From contig CAJJDN010000166.1 in NCBI GenBank assembly GCA_905182985.1, forward strand, positions 213,263 through 238,319: 25,057 bases of DNA, written 5' to 3'. Positions 11,345-24,222 of the stretch are shown in pieces. Every line of letters begins with the position of its first letter. Within the stretch, counting starts at the first letter, position 1. The position numbers and the translations under genes are program-made. Under the pieces are notes generated by a model that ran no database searches, was not told where the DNA came from, and saw only the letters and a program-made list of their open reading frames with translations. The stretch is from Paramecium sonneborni. Lineage: Eukaryota; Ciliophora; Oligohymenophorea; Peniculida; Parameciidae.

Positions 11345-14192
11345 ATGAAAAAGTAACATCAAAGTATTTTAGAGAAGGTTACTATCTTAATAATTTTGAT
11401 TGCAAATATTATCTAAGGTTCTTGGTGGATATATTTAGCAATAAATGAAGAATACATAATAAATTATTAGCTTTGCATATTATAGACTATTTGTTTATTA
11501 ACAAGAATATGCTAATCTCTATTGATTTACAAAAATTTGGGACTTAAATTGTTTTTGCATGTAGTTTCTCTTTTATATTACATTGTCTATATAGAATCCT
11601 TTTTACTGTTGTAATATAATTAACCTTTAGATATATTGACGAATAGTTTCTTAATGATGATTGCTTATATACAGTATGTATCGATAGCAGTTCAAAAATT
11701 AAGTTAAATTTGTAAGATTGGACTTCCGATTTATCTTGTTACAAGAACTATTTGGATACTTATAAGTTCATTTAAACTCTAAAATTTAGAGAATCTAGTT
11801 ATTGTAATAGTATTTTGTATTCACTAAATGATTCTAAGTTATTTGGAGATAAAAAAAAATGTTTAAGATGATAAGCCTATTTAAGAAATAAAAAAACAAT
11901 TTGATAAGGAATCTCCTTCAATTGTTGAAAATTATTTAATGCATTCATAAATAAAATCATAAAGCAAAATAACAAATTAAATCACCTAAAAAATGTTTTA
12001 CAATATTATTAAAAGATCTTCCAGATGAACATAAATTAAAATAGTATTCAAATTTAACAAGCTTTTCAAGATCTTAAAAATTTAACAGAAGCTTTGTAAG
12101 TTCATAAAATTCAATGTTTCAATTATATTAAAATCTTATAAATCTATTTCCTCATGGTTTATTGATTTTAAATTAGGCATAGTAGATTAATTATATAAAT
12201 AAAAAATGTGAAAAGATATTGGAATGTTAAGGGAGTGAATTAGTATTAGAAAAAGTAAAAATGTGTGTAAATAGTGCAAAAATGCAAGATAATTTAAGTG
12301 AGTTATCAAATAAAGTATTCAAAAAATAATTACATTATTATGCCTTATAATAAATAGTTAAGAAATTGTAAAGCCATAATCTTCCTTTTGATGTTTTAGA
12401 TATTATTTTATAACCATAAAAATATTTTGAAATCTTAGAGCATAATTAAATTCAAATAAGCAAGGATATATTATAATCATTCAATTAACAAATTTTTATT
12501 TATGAATGGTTTATCAAATCTGAGCTTATGATACACAATTTTTAAAAGAAATTGAAACTAATAATTATCCCAACATCCATGACAAATTAATAATAAGAAT
12601 ACTTTTCAGCTCCTTCACAAATAAAGTCTTCAAGTAAAAGCCATTTTTCAAATAGTAATGATCCTGAAAATCCTGTTTTACTAATAATAATTAAGAATAT
12701 TACTAGTAAATATAAATGTTAATAATTAAGAGATGAATAAATCATTCATCATAGTCTAATTAAATCTTTTTCTCATGAGTTAAGAACACCTTTGAATAGT
12801 TGTTAACAAATGTTGAATCTAATGAAATATTAATCATCTACAAAGAATTACTAAGAGTACCTTGATATTGCTTAATGTTCTATTACATTATTAATTCATC
12901 AAATAAATGATATATTAGATTATGCTGCAATATAATCTTTTTCCTTCTCCTATAATATTTAAAATTTTACTTTAAATCAAATCATCGAAGAAATTGAGCA
13001 TTTATATAAAATATAAATGGCTTAAAAAAGCATTGAATTCAAAATTGAAATCTCAGAGTAATTGATAAATAAGAGCATTTCTAATGACAAATAAAGAATA
13101 ACTTAATTATTAGTAAATTTGTTAAATAATTCAGTCAAATTTACATAAGAAGGTGGTACTATTTGTTTGAGTATTATTGAAGTTAATATTTTGTACATAA
13201 ATATTATAGTAAAAGATAATGGAATTGGAATAGATGAGCATAAACTAAATTAAATATAAAATAGTTTGCATGATACATTAGAATTTGGAGCTTTTATGAA
13301 ATCTCATTCAGCCATTAAATAGTTAGGTTTAGGATTAAATATTGCTGCAAAATTAATTGAAGGATTAGTTGAATCTAAAGATAATAAATTAATTATCAAT
13401 TCAAAGAAAAGTAAAGGGACAATAGTATAATTTCAGATAGAAAATTATTAATATAAGAATTAAATGTCTTCTCATTTACCAAACCCATAAAGTGAAAAGT
13501 TGAGTTTTTAAAGACACCAAACTTAAGGATTATTGGATTATGATGAAATTATTCAAACAATTAAAGAAAATCCAAAAATTAAAAATTAAAAAGAATATAT
13601 AGATAAAGATTTAGACTCATATAATAATACTTCTAGATTAAATGATTTAGATAAACAACCCCAAATCTTTTTACCTGTCAGTCCTTGTTATTTTTCAAAT
13701 AAATTTAATTATTCTAATGAATATCTTTAAAATTAGCAGGAATCTTAATTTCCTACAAGATAATAATCTATTTGTTAGAATTGCATACATATATTAATTG
13801 TAGATGATATTCCATTTAATTAAATTGCTCTTAAAATGATACTTTAGAAATTTTCAATGGAAGCAGATTAAGCATTTGATGGATATTAAGCTATTGAAAT
13901 GGTTAAATAAAAATAATAATAACATTGTCAAACTTATAAATTAATCTTCATGGATATAGAAATGCCAGGAATTGATGGCTTTTAAACAAGTAAACATGTA
14001 ATATAATAATTATTATTATTTTAGATTCTTGAAATTACATCTAATTAAACTTTTATAGTTATATGTTCTGCATATGACACTTAAGAAAATTTATAATAAG
14101 GTCGAAATCTAGGAATTAATACTTTTATCATTAAACCTGTTAAATAAGATGAATTGGGAGTAGTTCTAAATTAGGTTTTTGAAGATAAATGA
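11345..14192 (+). CDS. Hybrid sensor histidine kinase, second tandem copy, frame broken near 11980
   Basis: This is a close paralogue of the upstream kinase over its whole length, from ATG at 11345 to TGA at 14190-14192, with an intron at the same receiver position. The multi-pass membrane region, SFSHELRTPLN (His codon 12774-12776), DNGIGID, GLGLNIAAKLIEG, the receiver MDIEMPGIDG (Asp codon 13953-13955) and IKPVKQDEL are all kept. However, the frame that codes the membrane part ends at TGA 12026-12028, giving only 227 residues. The kinase part lies one frame over. Aligned with the first copy, two bases are missing between about 11976 and 11985, and no short intron of the needed length is present. 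Either the gene is a recent pseudogene, or it makes a truncated membrane protein, or the assembly has an indel. The intact catalytic motifs argue for a recent change or an error. Confidence 0.8.
13998..14024 (+). other. 27-base intron in the second hybrid kinase
   Basis: It begins GTAATA and ends TTTTAG. It interrupts the receiver domain between SKH and ILEITSNQTFIVICSAYD, the same codon position as in the first copy, though the lengths differ by one base. The intron therefore predates the duplication. Confidence 0.88.
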
Positions 14193-15529
14193 AGAAAAAT
14201 AAGAAAATTTTTAATATTAATAATTAATATTAATATTAACATTCAATCAATATATGCAATATATTTAATAAGCACTACCATAAAGTTTAATCTAAGCAAA
14301 TATATCATAAAAAAATTAGAAAGCCTTAATCAATTAATTGCATTTTCATTAATTAATAAGTTAAAGTAAATTGATAGAATCCAAAATCTTATCAAGAAAT
14401 ACTTAATGAATAATATTTTCTAAAATATTTCCAGTAAGATAAATAAATATATTTAGATTCCAAAAATATCTAAACAACTATATATTTTAATGATTAATAC
14501 TACTAAAATCAAATAATCTTTCATCTATAATCAAAAAAAAATAAAAAATGGACTAAAACTATCCAATTATTTGAATCTTAATATTTTTAATATTTGTTTC
14601 TTCATTTAGAATTTTCAGAATTGTATAATTTGTAAATTTTTTTTTTGAAAATAGTTTTGCTAATTTTTTTTGTTTGGATAGTTCTCTAATGGGAATAATA
14701 TGTTTTCAATGTTTTAAGTGAATTCTGTATAACTTATATCTGTGAAAATTAATTATTAAATCTAATTGTAAAGAAGACGATTAGCTTTTAAAAACATTTT
14801 CAAAATTAGTATTAAACCATTTTTAGATGATTTCATAAAAATTTATGAAAAAAAAAAATCAATCATTTTAATAAAAAAAATGTATAAAATAAACTTTAAA
14901 ATAGAAAACTTAAATACAATTCATTTTTTAATGCTTTCTTAGTATATAATTTATAAAATATTGAAAGCTTATATTGATATTGATAATAGTTATAAATAGG
15001 CTTTCTAATAAGCTCAAAGGTTTTAATTTGACTTAGAACTATTAGCTATTTTGTTATGTATTTATGGATTTAAAATTAAATATTAAAAATTCAAAGTTGA
15101 TCCTTTTTGAGATTAACAAGAATTGAAAATAATGAAAAAAAATTGAAATAGTGAAAGCCAGTTATGTATTTATAAAAAATAAAATCACTTATATTTTATT
15201 AATATAATTTATTTTTTAAGTAATTATATTAAAAATTTTATGTATACTATTAAAAATGTCTTAAAAAGCAATTAAATTTTAATCCTAATTTTTAATTAAT
15301 TAAAGAAAGGCAATAATTGGTTTTAAAATAACATAATCAATTAGACATATTCTCATAATTTTCTTATATTCTCATAATTTTTAAGAAAATTATGAAGAGC
15401 AAACGAGGAGATCATCCAATTTCTTTTTCTATTCTCTTTAATGTTCATTTTACTGAAAACTTTTATAATATAATTTCAAATCTAAATATTGAAAAAAGTT
15501 CCAAATAAAAAATGCTAATTTTTACTATT
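14193..15529. other. Gap between convergent genes
   Basis: About 1.3 kb of highly AT-rich DNA with many homopolymer runs lies between the 3' ends of the second kinase and the giant minus-strand gene. I see no gene. The only notable structure is the hairpin at 15354-15394. If the giant gene ends at an alternative stop near 15865, the gap is larger. Confidence 0.45.
15354..15394. repeat. Hairpin with 13-bp perfect stem
   Basis: CATAATTTTCTTA at 15354-15366 is the exact reverse complement of TAAGAAAATTATG at 15382-15394, with a 15-base loop. A direct repeat of tattctcataatttt overlaps the left arm and the loop. It lies between two convergent gene ends, so a 3'-end or termination role is possible but only inferred. 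Confidence 0.6.
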
Positions 15530-18500
15530 TCAAATGTACTTTATATTTAAATGAAAATAGAAATTTTTGATGAAATACTAAATTAATTGTTATTTTCGTT
15601 TCATTTTTAGCTATATCCCAAAAACTTCACAAAACCTAATATATTTAAAATAGATTTATTTATTTAGGGATGAAAATAATATTTATATAAAAACAATTGA
15701 TATAAAATCTTTCATAACTATTAATTATTGATATCCATAAAAGATGTCTTGATATTTGCTGTTGATCTTAAGGAACTTCTTTTTGTAAAAGATCTTAAAA
15801 TATATGAATTAATATTACGTTATGTCTTTTTTCTCAGTTTCAGATTTAAATTATAAAAGTTATCTCATTTTTTAGAAATTGATTTATAATTTTTTTTTTT
15901 TTCCCATTTGTATATCTAAATAAGACCCAAATTTAATTATCCACTTAAAATTTAAATTAAAGTATTTAAAACTAGAATGAATTTTAACCAATAAATTCAG
16001 CACATATTTTTTTTAGTAAATTATTGCAATATTTAGAATAAAAGGATAGGCTAGTTTAAGTAATAATACAATTAATATGATTTCAAGATAAAAGGAAAAA
16101 AAATCATTATACTTATTTTAATTTTCATATTTAACAGCAGCCATAAAAATGGAAAATACACAAGTTTATCCTGATTGTAAATCTAAATTATTTAGTTTAG
16201 AAATGATATAAGGTTATTTTTTTAAAGCTAAGGATAAATAAGTATTTAAAAATAACCCTAATAATGTTGTTTTTAATAAAATATTTTTTTCAAAATTTGT
16301 TATTACTAAGATTATACTAGCTTTTTAAATAAGTTTAATCTATTCCCAATAATATGTTTTTTCATTATATTCATTAAATAAATAACAAAAATGTTTTCTA
16401 AGTTTTATCTTATTTAACTTATGTCTTTTAAAAAACATCAATAGAAATAAACAAAGTGGAACCAAAAAACCAAAAATTAATAAAAGAGGTAGAATTAAAA
16501 AACTTATCCAAAAATGATGTTCTTAACGATCAAAAAGTAAAGACACATCCCCTTAAAAATAATTTATATTTGATATTTTCCTAACAGCTAGATTAGAACA
16601 TAACCTAATTAAAATTTTTATATTTACATTTTAATTAATCCTGCGTAATTCAATATATATAAATAACTTAATGTACTTGATATTAGACTATTGTCTGTTT
16701 TTTTTTACATAAATTTATTATATATAAAAGCAATGATAATAATAAGATAAAATTATAGCAAAATTAATAATAATACTAAAAATACTTTAATGTAAATTAA
16801 ATTTAATTTTAGTTCTGATAAATAACAATCTAAATTATTTACCATAAAGTAGAAACTATTGCTAGATTGTTCAATAAATACAATAGAAAATGAAAAGTTA
16901 ATATTGAATGTAAATATTGAAGAAAAGATCCACAAATAGTTTAATAAAATTTTTAATAAGATTCCTTCAAGATCTAATTATGATTTAGAATTACCTTAAT
17001 TTAATTTAAATATTATTTTGCTTTATCTTTAAAATATTCTCAATGAACTAAATAATGCATTTGATTTACTAATACTTTTGAGTGTTAATATAATAGAAAA
17101 TAAAACCCTAAATGTAAGATTATTTTTACGAAAATAAGGTGAATAAAAATGGAAGGATAGTACTATATTTTCCAGAACATGAAAGACATTATAGATTTTC
17201 TTCATTTCTAAAAAACTTTCCTTCCCCTCTTATATTATAAACATCACATATTTCACATAAAGCACCTATATGTCCTGAAATACATGAAATATCTCCTACT
17301 TCCCATTATCCTAAACAAAATTTTTTATTTTTATAACACTCTTCTGTATTATCAGACAGAAGATTAGGTCTCCAGTATCCCTATTTTAAATTTATCATAT
17401 TAGAAGTTATACTTTGAAATTTAGTTTTATCAAAAATAGAGCATTTAATTGCATCATATGATACAGTATAAAATCCTTGGCTTGATTAACAAATTTAACA
17501 GCCATCTTGAATATGAAATTCCCCTAATTAGCATTTAAAACTTTATGCATTAATTATATATTTTAAATTATGTTGAGATTATTATATTTTGCAAGATATT
17601 TATATTTATAGATGACTATAATTAGTTTAATATGGATCAAAATTAAATTCTAATGTACCTAGTTAAAGCTTATTCATTTATGATTAATAGGATAAAGTTT
17701 TATTTTAAAATGATCCTTAAATTATTTAATTATCTTTGGTAAAAATAAAATCTGAAACTTCACAAATCATATTATCTAAATTATAGAGTAGTTCTCCCAT
17801 ACTATTTTAAAACACAATATCCATATTTTTTATATAAGATACATATGCAGACTTTTATAAAATAAAAACTTAATAGTTATTAATAACTTATGAACTAGGA
17901 ATCATGATCAGATTTGTTAATTTGTTTTTTCCATATTCTATTACTTTATATGGTTTAATTTTTAAAATTCTTGTTGAAGTATTCTACACAAATAAATCAG
18001 AAGCAGACATTTCTTTAGAATTTATAAAAAGGGATAATTAACTTGGACTTTCAACTAAATTATTACCATAAGTTGATGCTTTATTGAAATTTAAAAAAGT
18101 ATTAAAAAAGCTTTTTATTTTTTAAGTATGGTTTCCATCAAAGTAAATTCCACCACCTTAATTAGATTTATTTTCAATTAGAATAGAATTTAAAATGATA
18201 ACATTTTTTATGTTAAGTAAATATAAACCTCCACCTGAAGTAAGTGCAATATTAGAAATTATTTTAGATTGATCTAATTTTAAAAAAATCAATTTGCCTT
18301 TAATTGCAACACCTGATGTTCCATTATTTCCAATAAAATTAGAATTTATTATTTAAACATAATTTGATGAATTAATATTTGCAACAATATGTAAGCATCC
18401 TTCATTTTAAATATAGTTATTGATACAATCAAATCTAGAAAGTTTCAACTTATGAAAACCGATTTCTTCAAAATATAATATTCCATCATGGCAAGTAGAA

Positions 18501-21500
18501 TAATTATTGTTTTAAAAGGAGATTTTATCAAATAGAAAAGTGTTCAAATTAGTTTTACTTACTATACGAATTATGGCTGTTTTTGATTAAGTAAAATCTT
18601 GTAACTAATATATATTTTTATAAAAATAATCTTCACCTTATTATTTCAAACCAACAATTTGATTTAATAATTTTTCATCTTTTTATAATACAAAAGCCTA
18701 ATTCATTGAACAATTATAAAATATTACCGATTTTAAAGTAACAAAACATTTTTATTATGCTATTAAACCTATATAAATAAGACTTTATGAGTAAATACTC
18801 TCTATGTTATAAAACGAACAGTAAAAATGATTAAATTGTTTATATTACTTAATTAAATTACTTTAGAAAAAAGCATTCCTTCAACAATCAAACCCATTAT
18901 TATGAATTCACAATTTTCTAATTAAATCAAGGAATTACTATTGCTTGCAATTTCTCTTATTTCAGATTAGGATAATAATCCTATTTATAAAAATAAATTT
19001 ATCCAGGATTCTTAATCCTGAACAATAAATAAATTTTTAAAAATAACTGAATTTTATTTATTAATTTAAAACATAAACTATATTTTAACAATTTAGTTTT
19101 TTAATGAAATGCAATTAATTATCCTTATATCTTATAAAATTATTAAGTTTTAAAGTAATGAAGGATTTATAGTAAAAAGAGCAGAAGCCATTCTATTAAA
19201 AATGTCTTAAAATGTTACATTTTAAATTAAAATATTTAATAAGCTATTTTGAGAATTAATGCTGATACATCCTGTGCTTTCAATTATTTTTTTCATACTG
19301 TTACTAATTTAACGAACAGATATATTTAATATCCTTATTATTCCTTTATGTGTAGTAAGAATATCAAATATAGAACTTTTGACAGCCAAAATGTTTTCGA
19401 AAGTTGTATTTATACAAATGAAGTTTGCTGCTTAGATAGATGCTACTCCTCCAATAGTTTTTAAATTAAATATCTGCATAAACAAAGAATTAGTTTATTC
19501 TTAATTCACTAATTATATTTCATAATAATTATTCCAAACATTCAAAGGTAATACATTATGATTTGATACATGTAAATTAGATATATTTAAGCTTTTGGTA
19601 GCAATATTAATAAAGGAATTGGAAGAGTTTGTCATAGCATTCTACTAGCAACTAAAATTTTTGAAATAGATAGTACTTGATGGGGAAGAAATAAATAACA
19701 ATGCTGCCAATCCTTTTAAAGAGCTTTCAGAATAAACATGCATAATATTTCTATGAAATAAAAAATTTTCTGTATCTATTTCTAAAATTTTATCAGATTC
19801 TATTGTGATGAGAGAAAAAAATGCACCAGAATTGAAGGATTGTAAGAGATTTCCATAAAATTCTAAATTTAATAAATTTATTATTTCTATTTATCCTGAA
19901 ACATATTGAGCATTAGACATGATTTTAATGATTGATTCATCAATGCTTGATATTAGTTAAATTTTACAATTTTATATTAATATTTTTTGAAAACCAACAA
20001 TCTTGAGTAATTAGTTCTAAAGATTCTAATTTGATAAATAACTAGATTAAATAGAAACTTTCTACTTTATTACAGAATTTTAAAAACTAATTTTCTCAAG
20101 TTTAATGTCTGCTGTATCATAAAAATAAAGGATATGCAAATTTAAATTATCATTAACTTCTAAATTGCTCAAAACAATTTTTTTACAATTAATATAAAAT
20201 AAATAACTTATTTGATTAGTTTTATTGTTTGTCTATAAACCTGAAGTATTTAATTCAATAATAACTTTTTCAAAATTTATAGTTATTTCTTTGGATTTAA
20301 AAGTTGAAAAAATTGTGAATAAATTTGAATTTTGAATTTAATTTTTTCTAATTAACAAATCCTTAATGCTAAGTAATATAATATTTTGACTAATCATTTA
20401 AATTGATGACATAAAAGATGACTATAAAAATATATTATCTAAAATTTCAAGATTTTTTAATTATAAATGTGAGCTAAATCCAAAGATAAGAGAATTAAAT
20501 AAATAATTGAATTAAAATATAATATTATTTACAGTAACATTTATTTCTGAAGAACAGTAAAAAAATTTGGAACTTTCAAATTTCGATCTAAAAATTTATG
20601 TATTTATAAGGAGTAGCTAAGTTTATAAACCACTATTATTTTAAAAATTATAAATAGAAGCATTATGTAATTGACATTAATCTAAAGTCAGGTTATTAAT
20701 ATGAATAATGAAGTAAATTTAAGAAAACTAAAATAAGTTTAAATTTATAAATGTGCAATTGATGAAATTTAATGATTAAATTTTAATGAATCCATTCAAA
20801 CTTAAGTAATTAAAATTAAATAATGAAGAATTAATGAATTTAGAATTAATTATAGATAGATTTTATAAATCTATTGAACCAAATTGTTCTGTCGTAAATA
20901 AAGATCCAACATTTCTTATCAAACTATCCTTAATGGTAATATTAATTAATTTTATATTAAATTCTTTATCAGAGTTACTAAAATTAAAATTTAACATATT
21001 GAAGTTAGGAAAAACAAGACCAAAATTTATCATAGTAAATGAATCATAATCTTAGATAAAAAATGAATCAAAAACATATAAGTCTATAGGATATTCTCCT
21101 AAGAATTACATATTAATAAATTATAAAGTAAAAACATCTAATTTTAAAGATGCTTTAGTAAATAAAGGTATGAGATTACATTTTTAATTTTATATTACTA
21201 ATTTGATAATAATTGTTAGATTATTAGCTCCAATTTTATTCAAATATTCTGGAATAATCCCTAATGAATTTAAATCTTTAGAGAAATTATCATAAAAACA
21301 ATTAGTTTAAATAATTTCATATTTAAAGGCATTATTACAATCACCATTTTCACAATATTAAGTTGTTTTTAAATAAGGATTATAGTAAATAAAAGGATCA
21401 ATTTAAGGTTTTATGCATAAAGATGTATAAATAGAATTTTTTAAATTTTTTTAAAAGTTAGGTGCAATTTTCTAACTATTAATTCAATATTTACTTTTAT

Positions 21501-24222
21501 TTCTTCATTTTCTCTTAATTTACACACTTGACACAATTAAGAACATTGTTAAAAAAATTCATTCTAATGAATTTAAGTTTCTTAATATTTACATATGCAT
21601 TAATCACAATAATATTCTCCATCCTAAATTTGATTTTTGCAAAAAAGAAATTAATCTTAATTTAAATTTTCAATATAATCATTATTTTGAAAACTCATTA
21701 AGAAAATTTCAATCTTCATATCCCAAAACATTTTTAAATAAGTTGAACTTTATTCTTAATTCTCATAACATTATTCTTCTTGTAAGACGAAACCTAATTT
21801 GCATTCTATACATTTTATAAATTTATACAAATCTAAATAACATGATTAACAATTTAAAATAAATTGTTCACAATGATTGATTTCTTTAGAAACTAAAAAA
21901 TTATCTAAAGAGGATGATAAACATATTTCCTCACTTTCAAAATTTATAAAAGCAGTTAAACAATTCTATATACTTGGAAAGTTATTCACACAAAATCCTA
22001 AAGTGAAATCAAAACTAAAACCCTCTTCACACAATAAACAACCAATTTTTACATCATTTTATTAGTTTGCACTTAAATTAATCTGATCTCTATTAATACT
22101 AATCCATTAATAATAATTATTGACATATTCAAAACAATAAATACAATTTTTAAGTTTACATAATTCACAATTTTCAGTATGTGATGTATAAAATGGTGGA
22201 AAACATTTGGTGTTATTAAAATAATTAATTTAAAAAGTACATTGGCCATTAATAAGTTTAAATGGTTAATCACAAATTAGACAAATTTGTTCATTTATTT
22301 ATATACCACAAATTTTACAATTTGAAATTTTACATAAATAACCAAATTTATCTACATTAACATTTTCATTTTTTTAGTTACAAAATTATTTGAAATTTTA
22401 ATTCATTTAAATGAATTCCTCATAAAGAACAATTTCATCTACCATATTAAAATATCCCTAATCTTTACTATTTTAAAAAATTATCAGTTCTGATCCATCA
22501 AATAAAAACATCAAAGCTTCATAGTATATGTAAGGATCATAAGTTTTAAAATCATCATTAATATATAAATCTCTATCACATTTTGCAAATTTATTCCATG
22601 TTTTGGCATTTTCAAAACAATTAGAACAAGTTATAAGCTTTTCTTTGATTCTCGAAGGACTAAATAATAACAAATAAAATTTACCATCTAATACAATCTC
22701 CATTAATTTCAAAAAAGCCTTATTGACATTTTACAATATTTGATTAATTCCTTAGAATATTAAGTTTTTAGTCCAAAAAATTGATACATTTAGTATTTTA
22801 ATCAATTGAAGAATATGGGCAAACACACTGTTTAAATTATTTTTAATATATTCTATTTGAATTTTCAGGGCAAACTAAGCAATTAGAATAACCAGGACCG
22901 TCACATTCTGAACAACTGTAATGACATTTATTATTTGTTTAATCTATGTTACAATTATCAAATCTCAAACTTTTAACAATTATATTTAAATAATTAGATT
23001 TATCTTATTAAATGTTTCCATATAAAATTTAAAACTAACAATTATGAAATTATTTAATTTCAATTTTTGTATCATATGATTAAGTAGAATTTGTATTATA
23101 GAAAGTGATTTAGAAATTTAATACATTTTCTTCCAGTTTTACTTATAAATATTGCCATGATTTAATATTACTTTAAATCAAAAATTCTCTAATAATTAAA
23201 AATTGATTATTCGAAAAGTTCAATGTAACTGATGGAAAATCGTACTTATAAGTTGTAATGATTAACTTATTTTGAATAGGTGATATAAGATAAAATAGTT
23301 AAAATGTGGCTATATTTTCATTTTACAGATCATTTTAATTGGAGCTTATTTTAATAAACTAATATATAAATTCTTAAGATGATTGTGAAATATTTGTTAT
23401 TAAAAACCATCCGGTGAGTGAATACGAATCACAATTATTATTTTCTGAAACTTAAATCTGTTAATCAAGATAAATGAGATGATAATCATCTATTTTTATC
23501 TCTAAATTGCTTTTACAAGTACATGCAACTATATTTTAATAAAATTCAGTTATCATTTATCCAAAATCAAGATAAATAGGTAATCTCTACATCTCTATAT
23601 TTTATACAATTATCAAACCTTGAAAGAGTGAGAATATTGTTCCTTATTTAATTAAAGTTATTTTTGTAAGATTTACTTTTAAACTTCCTCCAAATGTAAA
23701 TAATAATTATAAATTTTTGTCATTTAATTTCACATCAGCAGTTTCCTGAAAAATTAAATCAGATGAAGAATAAATAGCAAATTCTAATTAATTTTAAGAT
23801 TAAATTGAAATAACCTAAAAAAAATACCAAATATTTTCATAATTTGTATGTTCGATTTTCTTCTAAAAAATATATTATTGATTTTCAACTAAACCTAATC
23901 TGATATATTTTGTAATCTATCTTTTTGGATAATCAAGACAATCATAATAAATTAAATGTAAACTAAAAGTAACATCGTCAACAGCATTCATTAATTAAAA
24001 GCAATTACTATCAAACAATCCATAAGAGCCTTTTAATTTTGAATTACTTAATGGATTATATTTCGACCAAATTCCAAAAGTTAAGCAACTCTAATCTTAG
24101 ATTTCATTATTGCTTAATTCCACTAATTTTTTTGCAATTAAGTTTGATTGATTGAGGGCAGTATTAGATAAGGTCTATAATGTAATTAAGAACCAACAAG
24201 ACAAGAAAAAAATTAATATCAT
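15530..24222 (-). CDS. Giant cysteine-rich, beta-helix-like, multi-pass surface protein
   Basis: Six exons (22685-24222, 21495-22659, 18849-21471, 17130-18801, 16628-17107, 15530-16604) sum to 2851 codons. The N-terminus MILIFFLSCWFLIT is a signal peptide. A beta-rich region follows, then furin-like cysteine repeats from about residue 433 (CHYSCSECDGPGYSNCLVC) to about 895. Residues about 900-2200 are Asn/Ile-rich repeats with GGG turns (SGGGLYL, QGGGIYF) typical of a pectin-lyase-like beta helix. Next comes the conserved cluster CQICQSSQGFY, KQGYWRPN and GHIGALCEICD. The C-terminus has roughly seven or more membrane segments, with GDVSLLFD, CYLFNEYNEKTYYWEQIKLIQKA and LDLQSGQTC between them. 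I recognise this architecture as a large Paramecium family of unknown function; a surface or vesicle location is inferred. The third junction and the C-terminus are uncertain. Confidence 0.8.
16605..16627 (-). other. 23-base intron in the giant gene
   Basis: On the minus strand it begins GTAAATA and ends AATTAG. Splicing joins NYAGLIKM to LCSNLAVRKIS and opens the conserved membrane-domain wording GDVSLLFDRQEHHFW. Unspliced, the frame gives an implausible tail and soon meets TGA. Confidence 0.85.
17108..17129 (-). other. 22-base intron in the giant gene
   Basis: On the minus strand it begins GTAAAAA and ends CATTTAG. It joins the end of the cysteine cluster (CLSCSGKYSTILPFLFTLF) to the first membrane segment (SVLFSIILTLKS). 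Confidence 0.85.
18802..18848 (-). other. Possible 47-base intron, or a frameshift, in the giant gene
   Basis: The frame must change between about 18802 and 18900, because the downstream frame meets TGA at 18881-18883 when read upstream. A segment beginning GTAATATAAA and ending ACATAG has the right length class and joins MLFSKVIQLK to SIYSQSLIYIG. At 47 bases it is longer than the other introns here. The downstream frame also looks beta-helix-like somewhat further upstream, so a frameshift nearer 18880 is an alternative. Confidence 0.35.
21472..21494 (-). other. 23-base intron in the giant gene
   Basis: On the minus strand it begins GTAAATA and ends TAGTTAG. Splicing joins KLRENEEIK, at the end of the cysteine-rich region, to KIAPNFQKNLKNS. 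Without splicing, the frame stops at TGA 21484-21486. Confidence 0.85.
22660..22684 (-). other. 25-base intron in the giant gene
   Basis: On the minus strand it begins GTAAATT and ends TATTTAG. Splicing restores a cysteine codon across the junction and gives INGDCIRCPSRIKEKLITC, continuing the spacing of the cysteine repeats. Confidence 0.88.

Noticed and set aside
16150..17182. Plus-strand frames starting MENTQVYPD at 16150 and MIIIRQNYSK at 16733
   Set aside because: They are antisense shadows of the membrane domain of the giant minus-strand gene, whose motifs (CYLFNEYNEKTYYWE, LDLQSGQTC) and short introns explain the same bases.
20834..21049. A plus-strand frame starting MNLELIIDRF
   Set aside because: It is antisense to the beta-helix region of the giant gene, where the minus frame is open from 21471 downward and carries the expected repeat pattern.
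22473..22712. A separate 79-residue minus-strand gene starting MKLMEIVLDG
   Set aside because: Its cysteine-bearing part (CSNCFENAKTW) belongs to exon 2 of the giant gene; its first residues read through a 25-base intron and into exon 1 in the wrong phase.
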